DNA of 13,256 nt, taken from the NCBI GenBank assembly GCA_938045215.1, contig CALINF010000230.1:1-13256 (forward strand). The letters run 5' to 3'. The notes beneath the pieces were generated by a model. That model saw only the letters and a program-made list of their open reading frames with translations. It was not told the origin of the DNA and did no database searches. Positions 1 through 5,474 of the stretch are shown here, in pieces (position 1 is the first letter of the stretch; every line of letters begins with the position of its first letter). The position numbers and the translations under genes were made by a program. This stretch comes from an uncultured Halieaceae bacterium (GTDB lineage: Bacteria; Pseudomonadota; Gammaproteobacteria; Pseudomonadales; Halieaceae).

Positions 1-1259
1 GGCAAGCTCTGAAGCTCCAAAAACTGAATCCGGAGCAGCATTTTACACAACCGCCTCCGCCGTTCACGGAAGCGACTTTAGTCAGAGAATTGGAGGAAAA
101 GGGTATCGGCCGGCCGTCCACGTATGCCTCGATTATCTCGACCATTCAGGATCGTGGTTACGTAAGGCTGGAAAACAAGCGCTTCTACGCCGAAAAAATG
201 GGCGACATCGTGACAGAGCGGCTGCAGAAAAGCTTTTCCGAACTTCTGGATTACGGGTTTACCGCGTCCATGGAAGAGCATCTCGATGAGGTTGCTGATG
301 GCAAGCTGGAGTGGCGTGAACTACTAGACGAGTTCTATAAGGAGTTCAGTGGTCTGCTGGAGCAGGCCAACGAGCCGCAGCCACTGGGCATGCAACCCAA
401 TGAACCGACGATGACGGATATTCCCTGCAGCAACTGTGGGCGTGATATGCAGATACGAACCGCCAGCACCGGCGTGTTTCTAGGCTGCTCCGGCTACGCA
501 CTGCCACCAAAGGAGCGCTGCAAGAATACGATCAACCTGATTTCGGGCGACGAGGCGATAAGCGAGGACGCGGACGACGAAGCTGAGTCGCGCCTGCTGC
601 GCACCAAGCATCGCTGCAAGCTGTGTGATACCGCCATGGACAGCTATCTGATTGACGAACAGCGCAAGCTACATGTATGCGGCAATAACCCCGATTGTGC
701 CGGGTTTGAGGTGGAGCAGGGCAAGTTCAAAATCAAGGGCTATGACGGTCCTGTGCTGGACTGTGACAAATGCGGCGCACAGATGCAGTTGAAGAGCGGC
801 CGCTTCGGCAAGTACTTCGGTTGCACAGCGGAAGACTGCAAGAACACACGCAAGCTTCTGCGCAATGGTGAGGCGGCTCCACCCAAGATGGATCCGGTGC
901 CAATGCCGGAGCTGGCCTGCGTGAAAGTGGAAGATCACTATATCCTGCGCGATGGTGCGGCTGGACTGTTTCTGGCCGCCAGTCAGTTCCCCCGTAATCG
1001 TGAGACCCGCGCGCCGTTTGTGGATGAGCTTCTTCCCCACAAGGACGAGATTGATCCCAAATACAAGTTCCTGTTCTCTGCGCCAGTGGAAGATGGCGAC
1101 GGTAATCGCACGCAGGTGCGGTTCAGTCGGAAATCCAAGGAGCAATACGTCATGACAGAAAGCGACGGTAAAGCTACCGGGTGGAAGGCGTTCTATCAAG
1201 GCGGAAAGTGGGTAGAGGAGCAAGGTAAAGCGGGCGGGGCGCGCAGGAAAGCCTCTTGA
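1..1259 (+). CDS. topA: DNA topoisomerase I, 3' part (5' end outside window)
   Basis: Type IA topoisomerase that relaxes negative supercoils by passing strands through a transient 5'-phosphotyrosyl break. The open frame runs from base 3 to the TGA at 1257-1259, 418 codons, so roughly the last half of the protein is present; the toprim domain and catalytic tyrosine lie upstream of the window. Visible first is the conserved EEKGIGRPSTYASII stretch (around 92-136), typical of the cleavage/strand-binding core. Three C4 zinc ribbons follow, beginning near bases 426 (CSNC), 616 (CKLC, closing with CGNNPDC) and 762 (CDKC, closing with CTAEDC). After them comes the C-terminal region seen in Pseudomonas-type TopA (DHYILRDGAAGLFLAAS) and a basic tail. 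It overlaps the next gene by four bases. Identification is very secure; only the N-terminal half is missing. Confidence 0.97.
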   Translation, partial: QALKLQKLNPEQHFTQPPPPFTEATLVRELEEKGIGRPSTYASIISTIQDRGYVRLENKRFYAEKMGDIVTERLQKSFSELLDYGFTASMEEHLDEVADGKLEWRELLDEFYKEFSGLLEQANEPQPLGMQPNEPTMTDIPCSNCGRDMQIRTASTGVFLGCSGYALPPKERCKNTINLISGDEAISEDADDEAESRLLRTKHRCKLCDTAMDSYLIDEQRKLHVCGNNPDCAGFEVEQGKFKIKGYDGPVLDCDKCGAQMQLKSGRFGKYFGCTAEDCKNTRKLLRNGEAAPPKMDPVPMPELACVKVEDHYILRDGAAGLFLAASQFPRNRETRAPFVDELLPHKDEIDPKYKFLFSAPVEDGDGNRTQVRFSRKSKEQYVMTESDGKATGWKAFYQGGKWVEEQGKAGGARRKAS

Positions 1260-1735
1260 GTTCGCCGCGAGGGCTGGCAAATCATTCACTCTACCTGGCG
1301 CGTATTCAGCTGGCGGCCTGGAACGCGGAACTTGAGCGAGAAATTATTCCAGCAGCTACGCTGGAGCAGGCGTTTGCTCCAGCAGCTTGCGACCATCTCA
1401 AGCGTGCGTATGGCTGGTTTCTACTCACACTCTCGGGACATGCCGATACGTCAGCCGCACCGCCCCGATGCTGCAGCGAGTTGCCGGAAATAGCGACAGG
1501 CAAGGCACTGCCCGCCGAGATACAAGAGTTTGCGCAACTCGAGCAAGATGGTTGGCTCGCGCAGCTCTTATCATTCCAGGTCACCGTACCTTCACAACAT
1601 CGCCCTGTACCTGGCTCTATGGGTAATCTGGCAGTGCGGACATCGTGTTACCCATCGGCGGTGGAGGTTACCGGGTATGCCGATCAGCTGGATACGTATA
1701 TGGCTCGCATGAGCAACTCGCTGGACGAATACTAG
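1256..1735 (+). CDS. DUF6586 family protein, 159 aa
   Basis: Conserved protein of unknown function that follows topA in pseudomonads and relatives (PA3010-like, by recall). The recognisable part is the N-terminal half: NHSLYLARIQLAAWNAELER near residues 9-28, then the HLKRAYGWFLLTLSG segment near residues 47-61, as in DUF6586 proteins. It looks soluble and helical, with no signal peptide or membrane segment. The start is TTG at 1256-1258, overlapping the topA TGA in a TTGA arrangement. An AGGAAA ribosome-binding site at 1245-1250, five bases upstream, supports it, and no ATG or GTG is available nearby. This implies translation coupled to topA. The middle (residues 60-90) is less conserved in appearance. 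Function is unknown; the family call rests on recall of sequence and gene order. Confidence 0.85.
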   Translation: MSSPRGLANHSLYLARIQLAAWNAELEREIIPAATLEQAFAPAACDHLKRAYGWFLLTLSGHADTSAAPPRCCSELPEIATGKALPAEIQEFAQLEQDGWLAQLLSFQVTVPSQHRPVPGSMGNLAVRTSCYPSAVEVTGYADQLDTYMARMSNSLDEY

Positions 1736-1780
1736 AGGGTCGAATACGTGCTAGCGCTGGTCGCATCACTTACCCCCTGA

Positions 1781-1786
1781 TATGAT
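1781..1786 (+). promoter_or_regulatory. Possible -10 element for the 83-aa gene
   Basis: TATGAT lies 35 bases upstream of the GTG start at 1822 and matches five of six bases of the sigma-70 -10 consensus. The best -35 at 17-base spacing is TGGTCG (1758-1763), only three of six. The 86-base gap after the DUF6586 gene would allow a separate promoter, but readthrough from topA is equally possible. Confidence 0.25.
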
Positions 1787-1821
1787 GACCGGGCACTTAC
1801 GGAATTAGAGAGGTTGATTGA

Positions 1822-2073
1822 GTGTCCACATCTTTATTAGAGATTGTAGACTTGGGCGATGGCGAGATCGTGCTGCAGCGTGCCGACGACGATTCCGAAC
1901 CTCTGGTTCGGATCAATTTTTCCGGCGAATCCCAGCTCTACCTGATGGACAATGGTCTGGAAGTTGCAAAGGCAATGATTCAGGCCGGTCTGCAGGCTGC
2001 CGCAGTGATGGCCGAACAGGCAGAGGTGGAGATGGAGTCAGACGCTGACTCTGCGCCACGCATACTGCACTAG
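1822..2073 (+). CDS. Conserved small acidic protein, 83 aa (PA3009-like)
   Basis: Small protein of unknown function. It begins MSTSLLEIVDLGDGEIVLQR, then has a strand-rich middle (LVRINFSGESQLYLMDN) and an alanine-rich amphipathic helix (VAKAMIQAGLQAAAVMAEQA, about residues 49-68), ending in an acidic tail. Similar small proteins sit between the DUF6586 gene and the lexA region in Pseudomonas, which is why I regard it as real; that comparison is from memory. The start is GTG at 1822 with AGAGAGG (1807-1813) eight bases upstream. No signal peptide or membrane segment is visible. It is convergent with lexA across a 147-base spacer. No function can be assigned; the C-terminal helix could mediate oligomerisation, which is speculation. 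Confidence 0.85.
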   Translation: MSTSLLEIVDLGDGEIVLQRADDDSEPLVRINFSGESQLYLMDNGLEVAKAMIQAGLQAAAVMAEQAEVEMESDADSAPRILH

Positions 2074-2098
2074 CGGTCACGCCTTCACTCGTGACGCT
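2072..2098. repeat. Inverted repeat just after the 83-aa gene
   Basis: AGCGGTCACG (2072-2081) and CGTGACGCT (2090-2098) pair over nine bases with one bulged G and an eight-base loop, beginning at the stop codon of the 83-residue gene. No T tract follows on either strand, so it is not a canonical terminator, but it may protect the 3' end or help stop convergent transcription. Confidence 0.4.
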
Positions 2099-2109
2099 AA
2101 TCGATGCTC

Positions 2110-2199
2110 ACGAGATCTTCAGGCAGACCTCGGTCTGCTCTGAGTGTTAACTTCCCCTCAAAAAGAGAAAAACGAAAGCATAAAAGCCCGGATCTCGTA
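2110..2199. repeat. Long-range inverted repeat enclosing the spacer hairpin
   Basis: ACGAGATC (2110-2117) is the exact reverse complement of GATCTCGT (2192-2199). The 74 bases between the arms contain the tetraloop hairpin at 2119-2143, which begins two bases after the left arm. A transcript crossing the spacer could therefore fold with an outer eight-pair stem closing over the inner hairpin. Significance is uncertain because an eight-base match within this distance can arise by chance. Confidence 0.35.
2119..2143. terminator. Strong hairpin between the 83-aa gene and lexA
   Basis: TCAGGCAGAC (2119-2128), tetraloop CTCG, and GTCTGCTCTGA (2133-2143) form a ten-base-pair stem with one bulged T. 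This is the strongest hairpin in the convergent spacer 2074-2220. For rightward transcription the following bases are GTGTTAACTTCCCC, without a clear T tract. For leftward transcription from lexA a T-rich stretch (complement of 2160-2178) precedes rather than follows it. It may be a bidirectional transcription stop; the class is uncertain. Confidence 0.4.
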
Positions 2200-2220
2200 A
2201 TCTGAATCAGGCTGCAGGCT

Positions 2221-2823
2221 CTAGTTCCCTCGGCGCAGCACACCGACACTCAAGCCTTCAATAGCAAATTCCTGTTCTCGCAGATCAACTGAAATGGGCT
2301 CAAAGTCAGGGTTTTCCGGCAACAGCTCCACCCGATGTTTGTCGCGCGTGTGATGCAGTCGTTTAACGGTGACTTCGTCCTCGATGCGGGCTACTACGAT
2401 ATCGCCATTGCTGGCTACGGGTGTACTGTGCACCGCTAACAGGTCGCCGTCGAAAATACCCACGTCGATCATGCTGTCACCGTGCACGGTGAGGAAGTAA
2501 TCTGCAGAGGGCTTGAAAAAACTGTGGGGGAGGTCGCAGTAGTCCTCAATGTGGGCCTCTGCCAGGATCGGATTGCCGGCAGCAACTCGCCCGATGATGG
2601 GAATGCCTTGCGTAGCAGGGAGTCGAATACCGCGCGAGGCACCCGCAATGATCTCAATTGCCCCCTTGCGTGCCAGGGCCTTGAGGTGTTCCTCGGCGGC
2701 ATTGGCAGATTTAAAGCCGAGTTCCCTGGCAATGTCTGCACGAGTGGGCGGATAGCCCGTCTGATCGATGTGCTGGCGGATGATATCCAGCACCTGCTGT
2801 TGACGGTTAGTCAGCTTTTCCAT
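2221..2823 (-). CDS. lexA: LexA, SOS-response repressor and autoprotease
   Basis: Transcriptional repressor of the SOS regulon; RecA bound to single-stranded DNA stimulates its self-cleavage. From the ATG at 2823 the protein has 200 residues, close to E. coli LexA (202). Residues 1-68 form the winged helix-turn-helix (EKLTNRQQQVLDIIRQHI, then PPTRADIARELGF and SANAAEEHLKALARKG). The cleavage site is A82-G83 in RVAAGNP. The Ser-Lys dyad is S117 in HGDSM and K154 in VTVKRL. An in-frame GTG at 2829 would add two residues, but it overlaps the AGGG ribosome-binding site (2829-2832), whereas ATG 2823 sits five bases from it, so ATG is preferred. Two LexA boxes lie directly upstream, indicating autorepression. 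No sulA gene follows it, unlike Pseudomonas. Identification is secure. Confidence 0.98.
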   Translation of the reverse strand: MEKLTNRQQQVLDIIRQHIDQTGYPPTRADIARELGFKSANAAEEHLKALARKGAIEIIAGASRGIRLPATQGIPIIGRVAAGNPILAEAHIEDYCDLPHSFFKPSADYFLTVHGDSMIDVGIFDGDLLAVHSTPVASNGDIVVARIEDEVTVKRLHHTRDKHRVELLPENPDFEPISVDLREQEFAIEGLSVGVLRRGN

Positions 2824-2828
2824 GGGCA

Positions 2829-2832
2829 CCCT
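2829..2832 (-). promoter_or_regulatory. lexA ribosome-binding site deciding the start
   Basis: AGGG on the minus strand lies five bases before ATG 2823. It shares a base with the alternative GTG at 2829, so that GTG cannot be served by it. The first LexA box begins only two bases further upstream. Confidence 0.7.
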
Positions 2833-2834
2833 AT

Positions 2835-2850
2835 CTGTTTGTATATACAG
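2835..2850 (-). promoter_or_regulatory. LexA box 1 (SOS operator)
   Basis: CTG (2835-2837), ten AT-rich bases, CAG (2848-2850) fit the gammaproteobacterial LexA box CTG-N10-CAG. The flanks and the inner TATATA also match the extended consensus. It abuts the lexA ribosome-binding site, a position suited to autorepression. Confidence 0.9.
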
Positions 2851-2853
2851 TTG

Positions 2854-2869
2854 CTGTGATTATATACAG
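2854..2869 (-). promoter_or_regulatory. LexA box 2 (SOS operator)
   Basis: A second CTG-N10-CAG: CTG (2854-2856) and CAG (2867-2869) with TATATA inside and A/T flanks. It starts 19 bases from the first box, close to two helical turns, so two dimers could bind on the same DNA face. Tandem operators in front of lexA are also known in E. coli. Confidence 0.88.
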
Positions 2870-2900
2870 TATTGGGCGTGACAGGCAATGTGCAAAATCA

Positions 2901-2922
2901 GGACCCGCTGTATTGCGGGACC
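2901..2922 (-). terminator. Hairpin downstream of the DUF6763 gene
   Basis: CCCGC (2904-2908), loop TGTATT, GCGGG (2915-2919), extended past an A-A mismatch by GG (2901-2902) pairing with CC (2921-2922). In the leftward direction a short ATTTTG follows a few bases later. It lies about 75 bases after the stop of the 105-residue gene and could end that transcript before the lexA operators. It is a weak terminator at best. Confidence 0.4.
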
Positions 2923-2983
2923 GGGTGTCAGTCAGTGGCAGGCGTGTGCAACATGCGTGGTGCGGATATTTCCCGGCAACTAG

Positions 2984-3002
2984 TACTGAGACATGCTCAG
3001 TA
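2984..3002. repeat. Perfect stem-loop spanning the DUF6763 stop codon
   Basis: TACTGAG (2984-2990), loop ACATG, CTCAGTA (2996-3002): seven perfect pairs. The stop codon of the leftward 105-residue gene (2999-2997) lies inside one arm. No T tract follows on the minus strand, so a role in mRNA 3'-end stability is as likely as termination. Confidence 0.5.
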
Positions 3003-3314
3003 GTCTTCTACACCGTACATCGTGTCGGGTTCTATAGTGTTCAGTGGATTGCTCCAGTCGTCAGGGTGCATCGGCAGGTCCGGATCGAGCAACATTTCGC
3101 CATCCAGTTCGAAGGCTGCTCGCCAGTCTTCCGGTGCTTCGGCGCGCTCGAGGTAGAGTTCTCGCCAGGCGTCCAGATCATATTCGGTGACCTCACCATC
3201 GAGATACTGTGTTTCTATGGTCAGTGAACCAGGGTCCCAAGCCACTACTTCAAACAAAGCACCGGTTTGCAGATCTTTGTACCACCAGCCCACCACCGGG
3301 CTCAACATCTTCAT
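2997..3314 (-). CDS. DUF6763 family protein, 105 aa
   Basis: Small conserved soluble protein of unknown function. It begins MKMLSPVVGWWYKDLQTGAL and continues FEVVAWDPGSLTIETQYLDG, a short beta-rich module with a repeated W/Y and hydrophobic pattern, then EYDLDAWRELYLERAEAPED and an acidic C-terminus containing DDWSNPL. This matches my memory of the DUF6763 family (about 80-110 residues), whose hallmark is FEVVAxD followed by an IQYFDG-like strand and an aromatic, acidic tail. The same frame stays open to 3470, but ATG 3314 has an excellent AAGGAG ribosome-binding site (3321-3326) six bases away and begins where the family homology begins, so the upstream 52 codons are left out. The protein is strongly acidic. 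No function is proposed; it is a single-gene unit between lexA and the divergent channel gene. Confidence 0.85.
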   Translation of the reverse strand: MKMLSPVVGWWYKDLQTGALFEVVAWDPGSLTIETQYLDGEVTEYDLDAWRELYLERAEAPEDWRAAFELDGEMLLDPDLPMHPDDWSNPLNTIEPDTMYGVEDY

Positions 3315-3320
3315 TCGAAT

Positions 3321-3326
3321 CTCCTT
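3321..3326 (-). promoter_or_regulatory. Ribosome-binding site deciding the DUF6763 start
   Basis: AAGGAG on the minus strand lies six bases before ATG 3314-3312, near the ideal distance. It is what selects this start over the longer open frame beginning at 3470. Confidence 0.75.
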
Positions 3327-3483
3327 CAGGCTTGTCCAATTGTCGTCACGTGCATCCAAAGTATCACTCTGGGGTGTCGTGTCCATTATGTGAAAAATAT
3401 CTAAAAAGCCCGGGCGAAATTCCGTTTTTCCGTCGGCGAAAACTTTGCGAGGTACATCAGTGAGTTGCATGAAGTTCCCAGAG

Positions 3484-3513
3484 TTGACTTAAGTCGGAGG
3501 AGGCCGTTATATA
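3484..3513 (+). promoter_or_regulatory. Candidate sigma-70 promoter for the MscS gene
   Basis: TTGACT (3484-3489, five of six -35 bases) and TATATA (3508-3513, four of six -10 bases) are separated by 18 bases. Transcription would begin near 3520 and reach the proposed channel start after about 45-80 bases. It lies in the 252-base divergent gap 3315-3566, in which I see no other gene. Confidence 0.4.
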
Positions 3514-3543
3514 TCGGTTCCCTCCAGATGCAGTATTCGTGTC

Positions 3544-3600
3544 ATGAAAAAATCGTCTAAACATCCGTGCAAAAGTCACTTTTGGGGCAGCCTGTTGTGA
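3544..3600 (+). other. Short ORF (18 codons) in front of the MscS gene, speculative
   Basis: ATG at 3544 opens an 18-residue frame (MKKSSKHPCKSHFWGSLL) that ends at TGA 3598-3600. That stop overlaps GTG 3597-3599, which is in frame with the channel gene, so a GTGA coupling is possible. No good ribosome-binding site precedes the ATG, and a frame this short can occur by chance. Confidence 0.2.
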
Positions 3601-4700
3601 GCCTCGTCGAGCGTCTTCATCACGTATTGAACGGTCTGGCCGGGCGGCTCGGTATTGAGGTAGAGCTGATATTGCTGATTGTCCTGCTCGCGGTAGGCGT
3701 GATTGCGCATGTGGGCCTGGGCGCTCTTGTACGACGTATGCATCGCCTGGCGGAGATCAGTGAGCAGCGCTGGGATGACGTTCTGATGACAGCGCTGGCA
3801 GCACCTGTACGTGTCTTACTGTGGATTATTGTGGTTTATCTCGCGATGGAGATTTTTCCGGCCACAGACAATCTGCAAAAAACGGTCTTTCGTGCCTATG
3901 ACACCGCGCTGGTTGTGATTCTTGCCTGGTTTCTGCATCGACTCATCGCTGGAGTGGAGGAAGAGTTGTTGTCTGAGCAGCGCGGTCAGCGGCAATCCAG
4001 CGACAAGGCCACAGTGCGCGCTACAGCCAAGCTGACCCGCATCACTCTATGGGTCGTCGCGGGCTTGATGGCGTTGCAGTCCGTGGGCGTTTCGATATCT
4101 GGACTGCTAGCCTTTGGTGGCATCGGTGGTATTGCGGTTGGCTTTGCCGCCAAAGACCTGCTGGCCAACTTCTTTGGTGGCCTGAGTGTCTACCTCGACA
4201 GGCCATTTACGGTAGGCGACTGGATACGTTCTCCCGACAAAGAGATTGAAGGTACAGTAGAGGATATTGGATGGCGTATGACGCGCATCCGCACGTTTGA
4301 TCAGCGTCCGCTGTATGTACCAAACGCCATTTTCAGCCAGATATCCATTCAGAATCCGAGCCGCATGCTCAATCGCCGGATCTATGAAACCGTCGGAATA
4401 CGCTACGAAGACGCCGGCAAGATGGGCGCCATCGTTGCGGATGTGCGCACGATGCTGGAGCAGCATGACGATATCGATCTGGAACGCACACTTATTGTGA
4501 ACTTTGTTTCTTTCGGTGCGTCATCACTCGACTTTTTTGTGTACACGTTTACCAAGACAACCAACTGGGTGGAATTCCACAACATCAAACAGGATGTATT
4601 GTTGAAAATCCTGGATATTATTTACCAGCACGGCGCCGATGTGGCGTTTCCCACGCAAACGCTGCATCTGGAGCAGCTGTCCGCGGAACCCTCATCTTGA
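3567..4700 (+). CDS. MscS-family mechanosensitive ion channel
   Basis: Inner-membrane channel expected to open under membrane tension and release solutes during osmotic downshock. From GTG 3567 it has 377 residues. Hydrophobic segments lie at about 33-55, 82-98, 112-130 and 160-180. The pore-lining TM3 helix is GGIGGIAVGFAAKDLLANFF (residues 184-203), followed by the beta-domain signature DRPFTVGDWI (211-220) and a C-terminal mixed alpha/beta domain ending near 370. This is longer than E. coli MscS (286 residues), with extra N-terminal transmembrane helices. The start is uncertain: GTG 3567 has no clear ribosome-binding site, TTG 3582 and GTG 3597 are in frame, and GGGG (3584-3587) lies nine bases before 3597. 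Its TGA overlaps the next gene's TTG, suggesting coupled translation. Family assignment is secure; gating behaviour and subfamily are not. Confidence 0.92.
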   Translation: MQKSLLGQPVVSLVERLHHVLNGLAGRLGIEVELILLIVLLAVGVIAHVGLGALVRRMHRLAEISEQRWDDVLMTALAAPVRVLLWIIVVYLAMEIFPATDNLQKTVFRAYDTALVVILAWFLHRLIAGVEEELLSEQRGQRQSSDKATVRATAKLTRITLWVVAGLMALQSVGVSISGLLAFGGIGGIAVGFAAKDLLANFFGGLSVYLDRPFTVGDWIRSPDKEIEGTVEDIGWRMTRIRTFDQRPLYVPNAIFSQISIQNPSRMLNRRIYETVGIRYEDAGKMGAIVADVRTMLEQHDDIDLERTLIVNFVSFGASSLDFFVYTFTKTTNWVEFHNIKQDVLLKILDIIYQHGADVAFPTQTLHLEQLSAEPSS

Positions 4701-5446
4701 GTTGTCTGGGTGTAATTGGTGGTACTGGTATTGATCAGTGGGAGGGTGTGGATATTGTGCGCGAGCACGCGCTGGATACGCCGTTTGGCGCGCCTTCGCG
4801 ACCCGTACAGGAGGGGCAACTGCATGGCGAGACTGTATTTTTCCTGCAGCGTCACGGCAGTCCCAAAGCGATACCTCCCCACGCCATCAACTACCGAGCC
4901 AATATTTGGGCATTGAATGCGCTGGGTGTGACCGATGTTATCGCCGTTAATGCGGTGGGTGGCATCTCCCCGAACGCCCGTGCTGGCGTACTGGTGATTC
5001 CTCATCAGCTTATTGACTACACCTGGGGTAGACAACATACCTTCGACATGGGTGAAAGCGGCAGTTTGCAGCATATTGATTTTACCTGGCCCTTCTATCC
5101 ATCACTTCGCGCCCGTCTCTGTGACGCCGTTGACGAGTTGCAACGCGAGTGCGTCACAGAAGGCGTGTACGGCGTCACTCAGGGTCCCCGGCTGGAATCA
5201 GCGGCGGAGATACGCCGTATGGCCAATGATGGCTGCACAGTCGTTGGTATGACCGCGATGCCGGAAGCGGCGCTGGCAGCGGAGCTGGGCCTGCACTATG
5301 CATCGCTTTGTATCGTAGTTAATGCCGCTGCTGGATTAAGTGATGAGCCGCTAACACTGGCTGCGATGCGTTCGACGCTGGCGGCGGCGGCGGTCGCGGT
5401 GCGCGACGTTCTTGATAAGTTGGTGAGGTCTGGCCAGTTGACATGA
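4697..5446 (+). CDS. S-methyl-5'-thioinosine phosphorylase (PNP/MTAP family)
   Basis: Purine nucleoside phosphorylase-family enzyme of methylthioadenosine salvage. The likely reaction is methylthioinosine plus phosphate giving hypoxanthine and methylthioribose-1-phosphate. The 249 residues show the family landmarks: phosphate-loop GVIGGTG (5-11), RHG (52-54), NYRANIWALNALGV (65-78), VNAVGGI (84-90), QGPRLESAAEIRRM (162-175) and GMTAMPEAALAAELGL (184-199). In adenine-specific MTAPs an aspartate contacts the 6-amino group; here the aligned place reads VVNAAAG with N209, which favours a 6-oxopurine. This fits PA3004 of P. aeruginosa, reported as a methylthioinosine enzyme. The start is TTG 4697, overlapping the channel gene's TGA; GGAA (4685-4688) lies eight bases upstream and no ATG is available. 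Family certain; substrate inferred. Confidence 0.9.
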   Translation: MSCLGVIGGTGIDQWEGVDIVREHALDTPFGAPSRPVQEGQLHGETVFFLQRHGSPKAIPPHAINYRANIWALNALGVTDVIAVNAVGGISPNARAGVLVIPHQLIDYTWGRQHTFDMGESGSLQHIDFTWPFYPSLRARLCDAVDELQRECVTEGVYGVTQGPRLESAAEIRRMANDGCTVVGMTAMPEAALAAELGLHYASLCIVVNAAAGLSDEPLTLAAMRSTLAAAAVAVRDVLDKLVRSGQLT

Positions 5447-5463
5447 TTCAAGCTGCCTGAATC
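5445..5463. terminator. Inverted repeat between convergent genes
   Basis: GATTCA (5445-5450), seven-base loop, TGAATC (5458-5463). It overlaps the stop codon of the phosphorylase gene and fills most of the 28-base gap before the end of csiV. With six A/T-rich pairs and no T tract on either strand, it is at most a weak bidirectional terminator. Confidence 0.3.
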
Positions 5464-5474
5464 TGCGTTACCAA

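Noticed and set aside
669..1289. 206-residue open frame antisense to topA
   Set aside because: Opposite the zinc-ribbon region of topA; its composition reflects the complement and no domain is recognisable.
2856..3227. 123-residue rightward frame from the lexA promoter into the DUF6763 gene
   Set aside because: It runs across the LexA operators and antisense to a conserved gene, and lacks a ribosome-binding site.
3408..3415. GCCCGGGC palindrome beside five A residues, terminator-like on the minus strand
   Set aside because: The palindrome has no loop and lies upstream of the DUF6763 start, not after a gene; an RNA hairpin would lose its central pairs.
3315..3470. 52-codon upstream extension of the DUF6763 gene
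   Set aside because: ATG 3314 has an AAGGAG site at ideal spacing and homology begins there; the extra residues look like translated upstream DNA.
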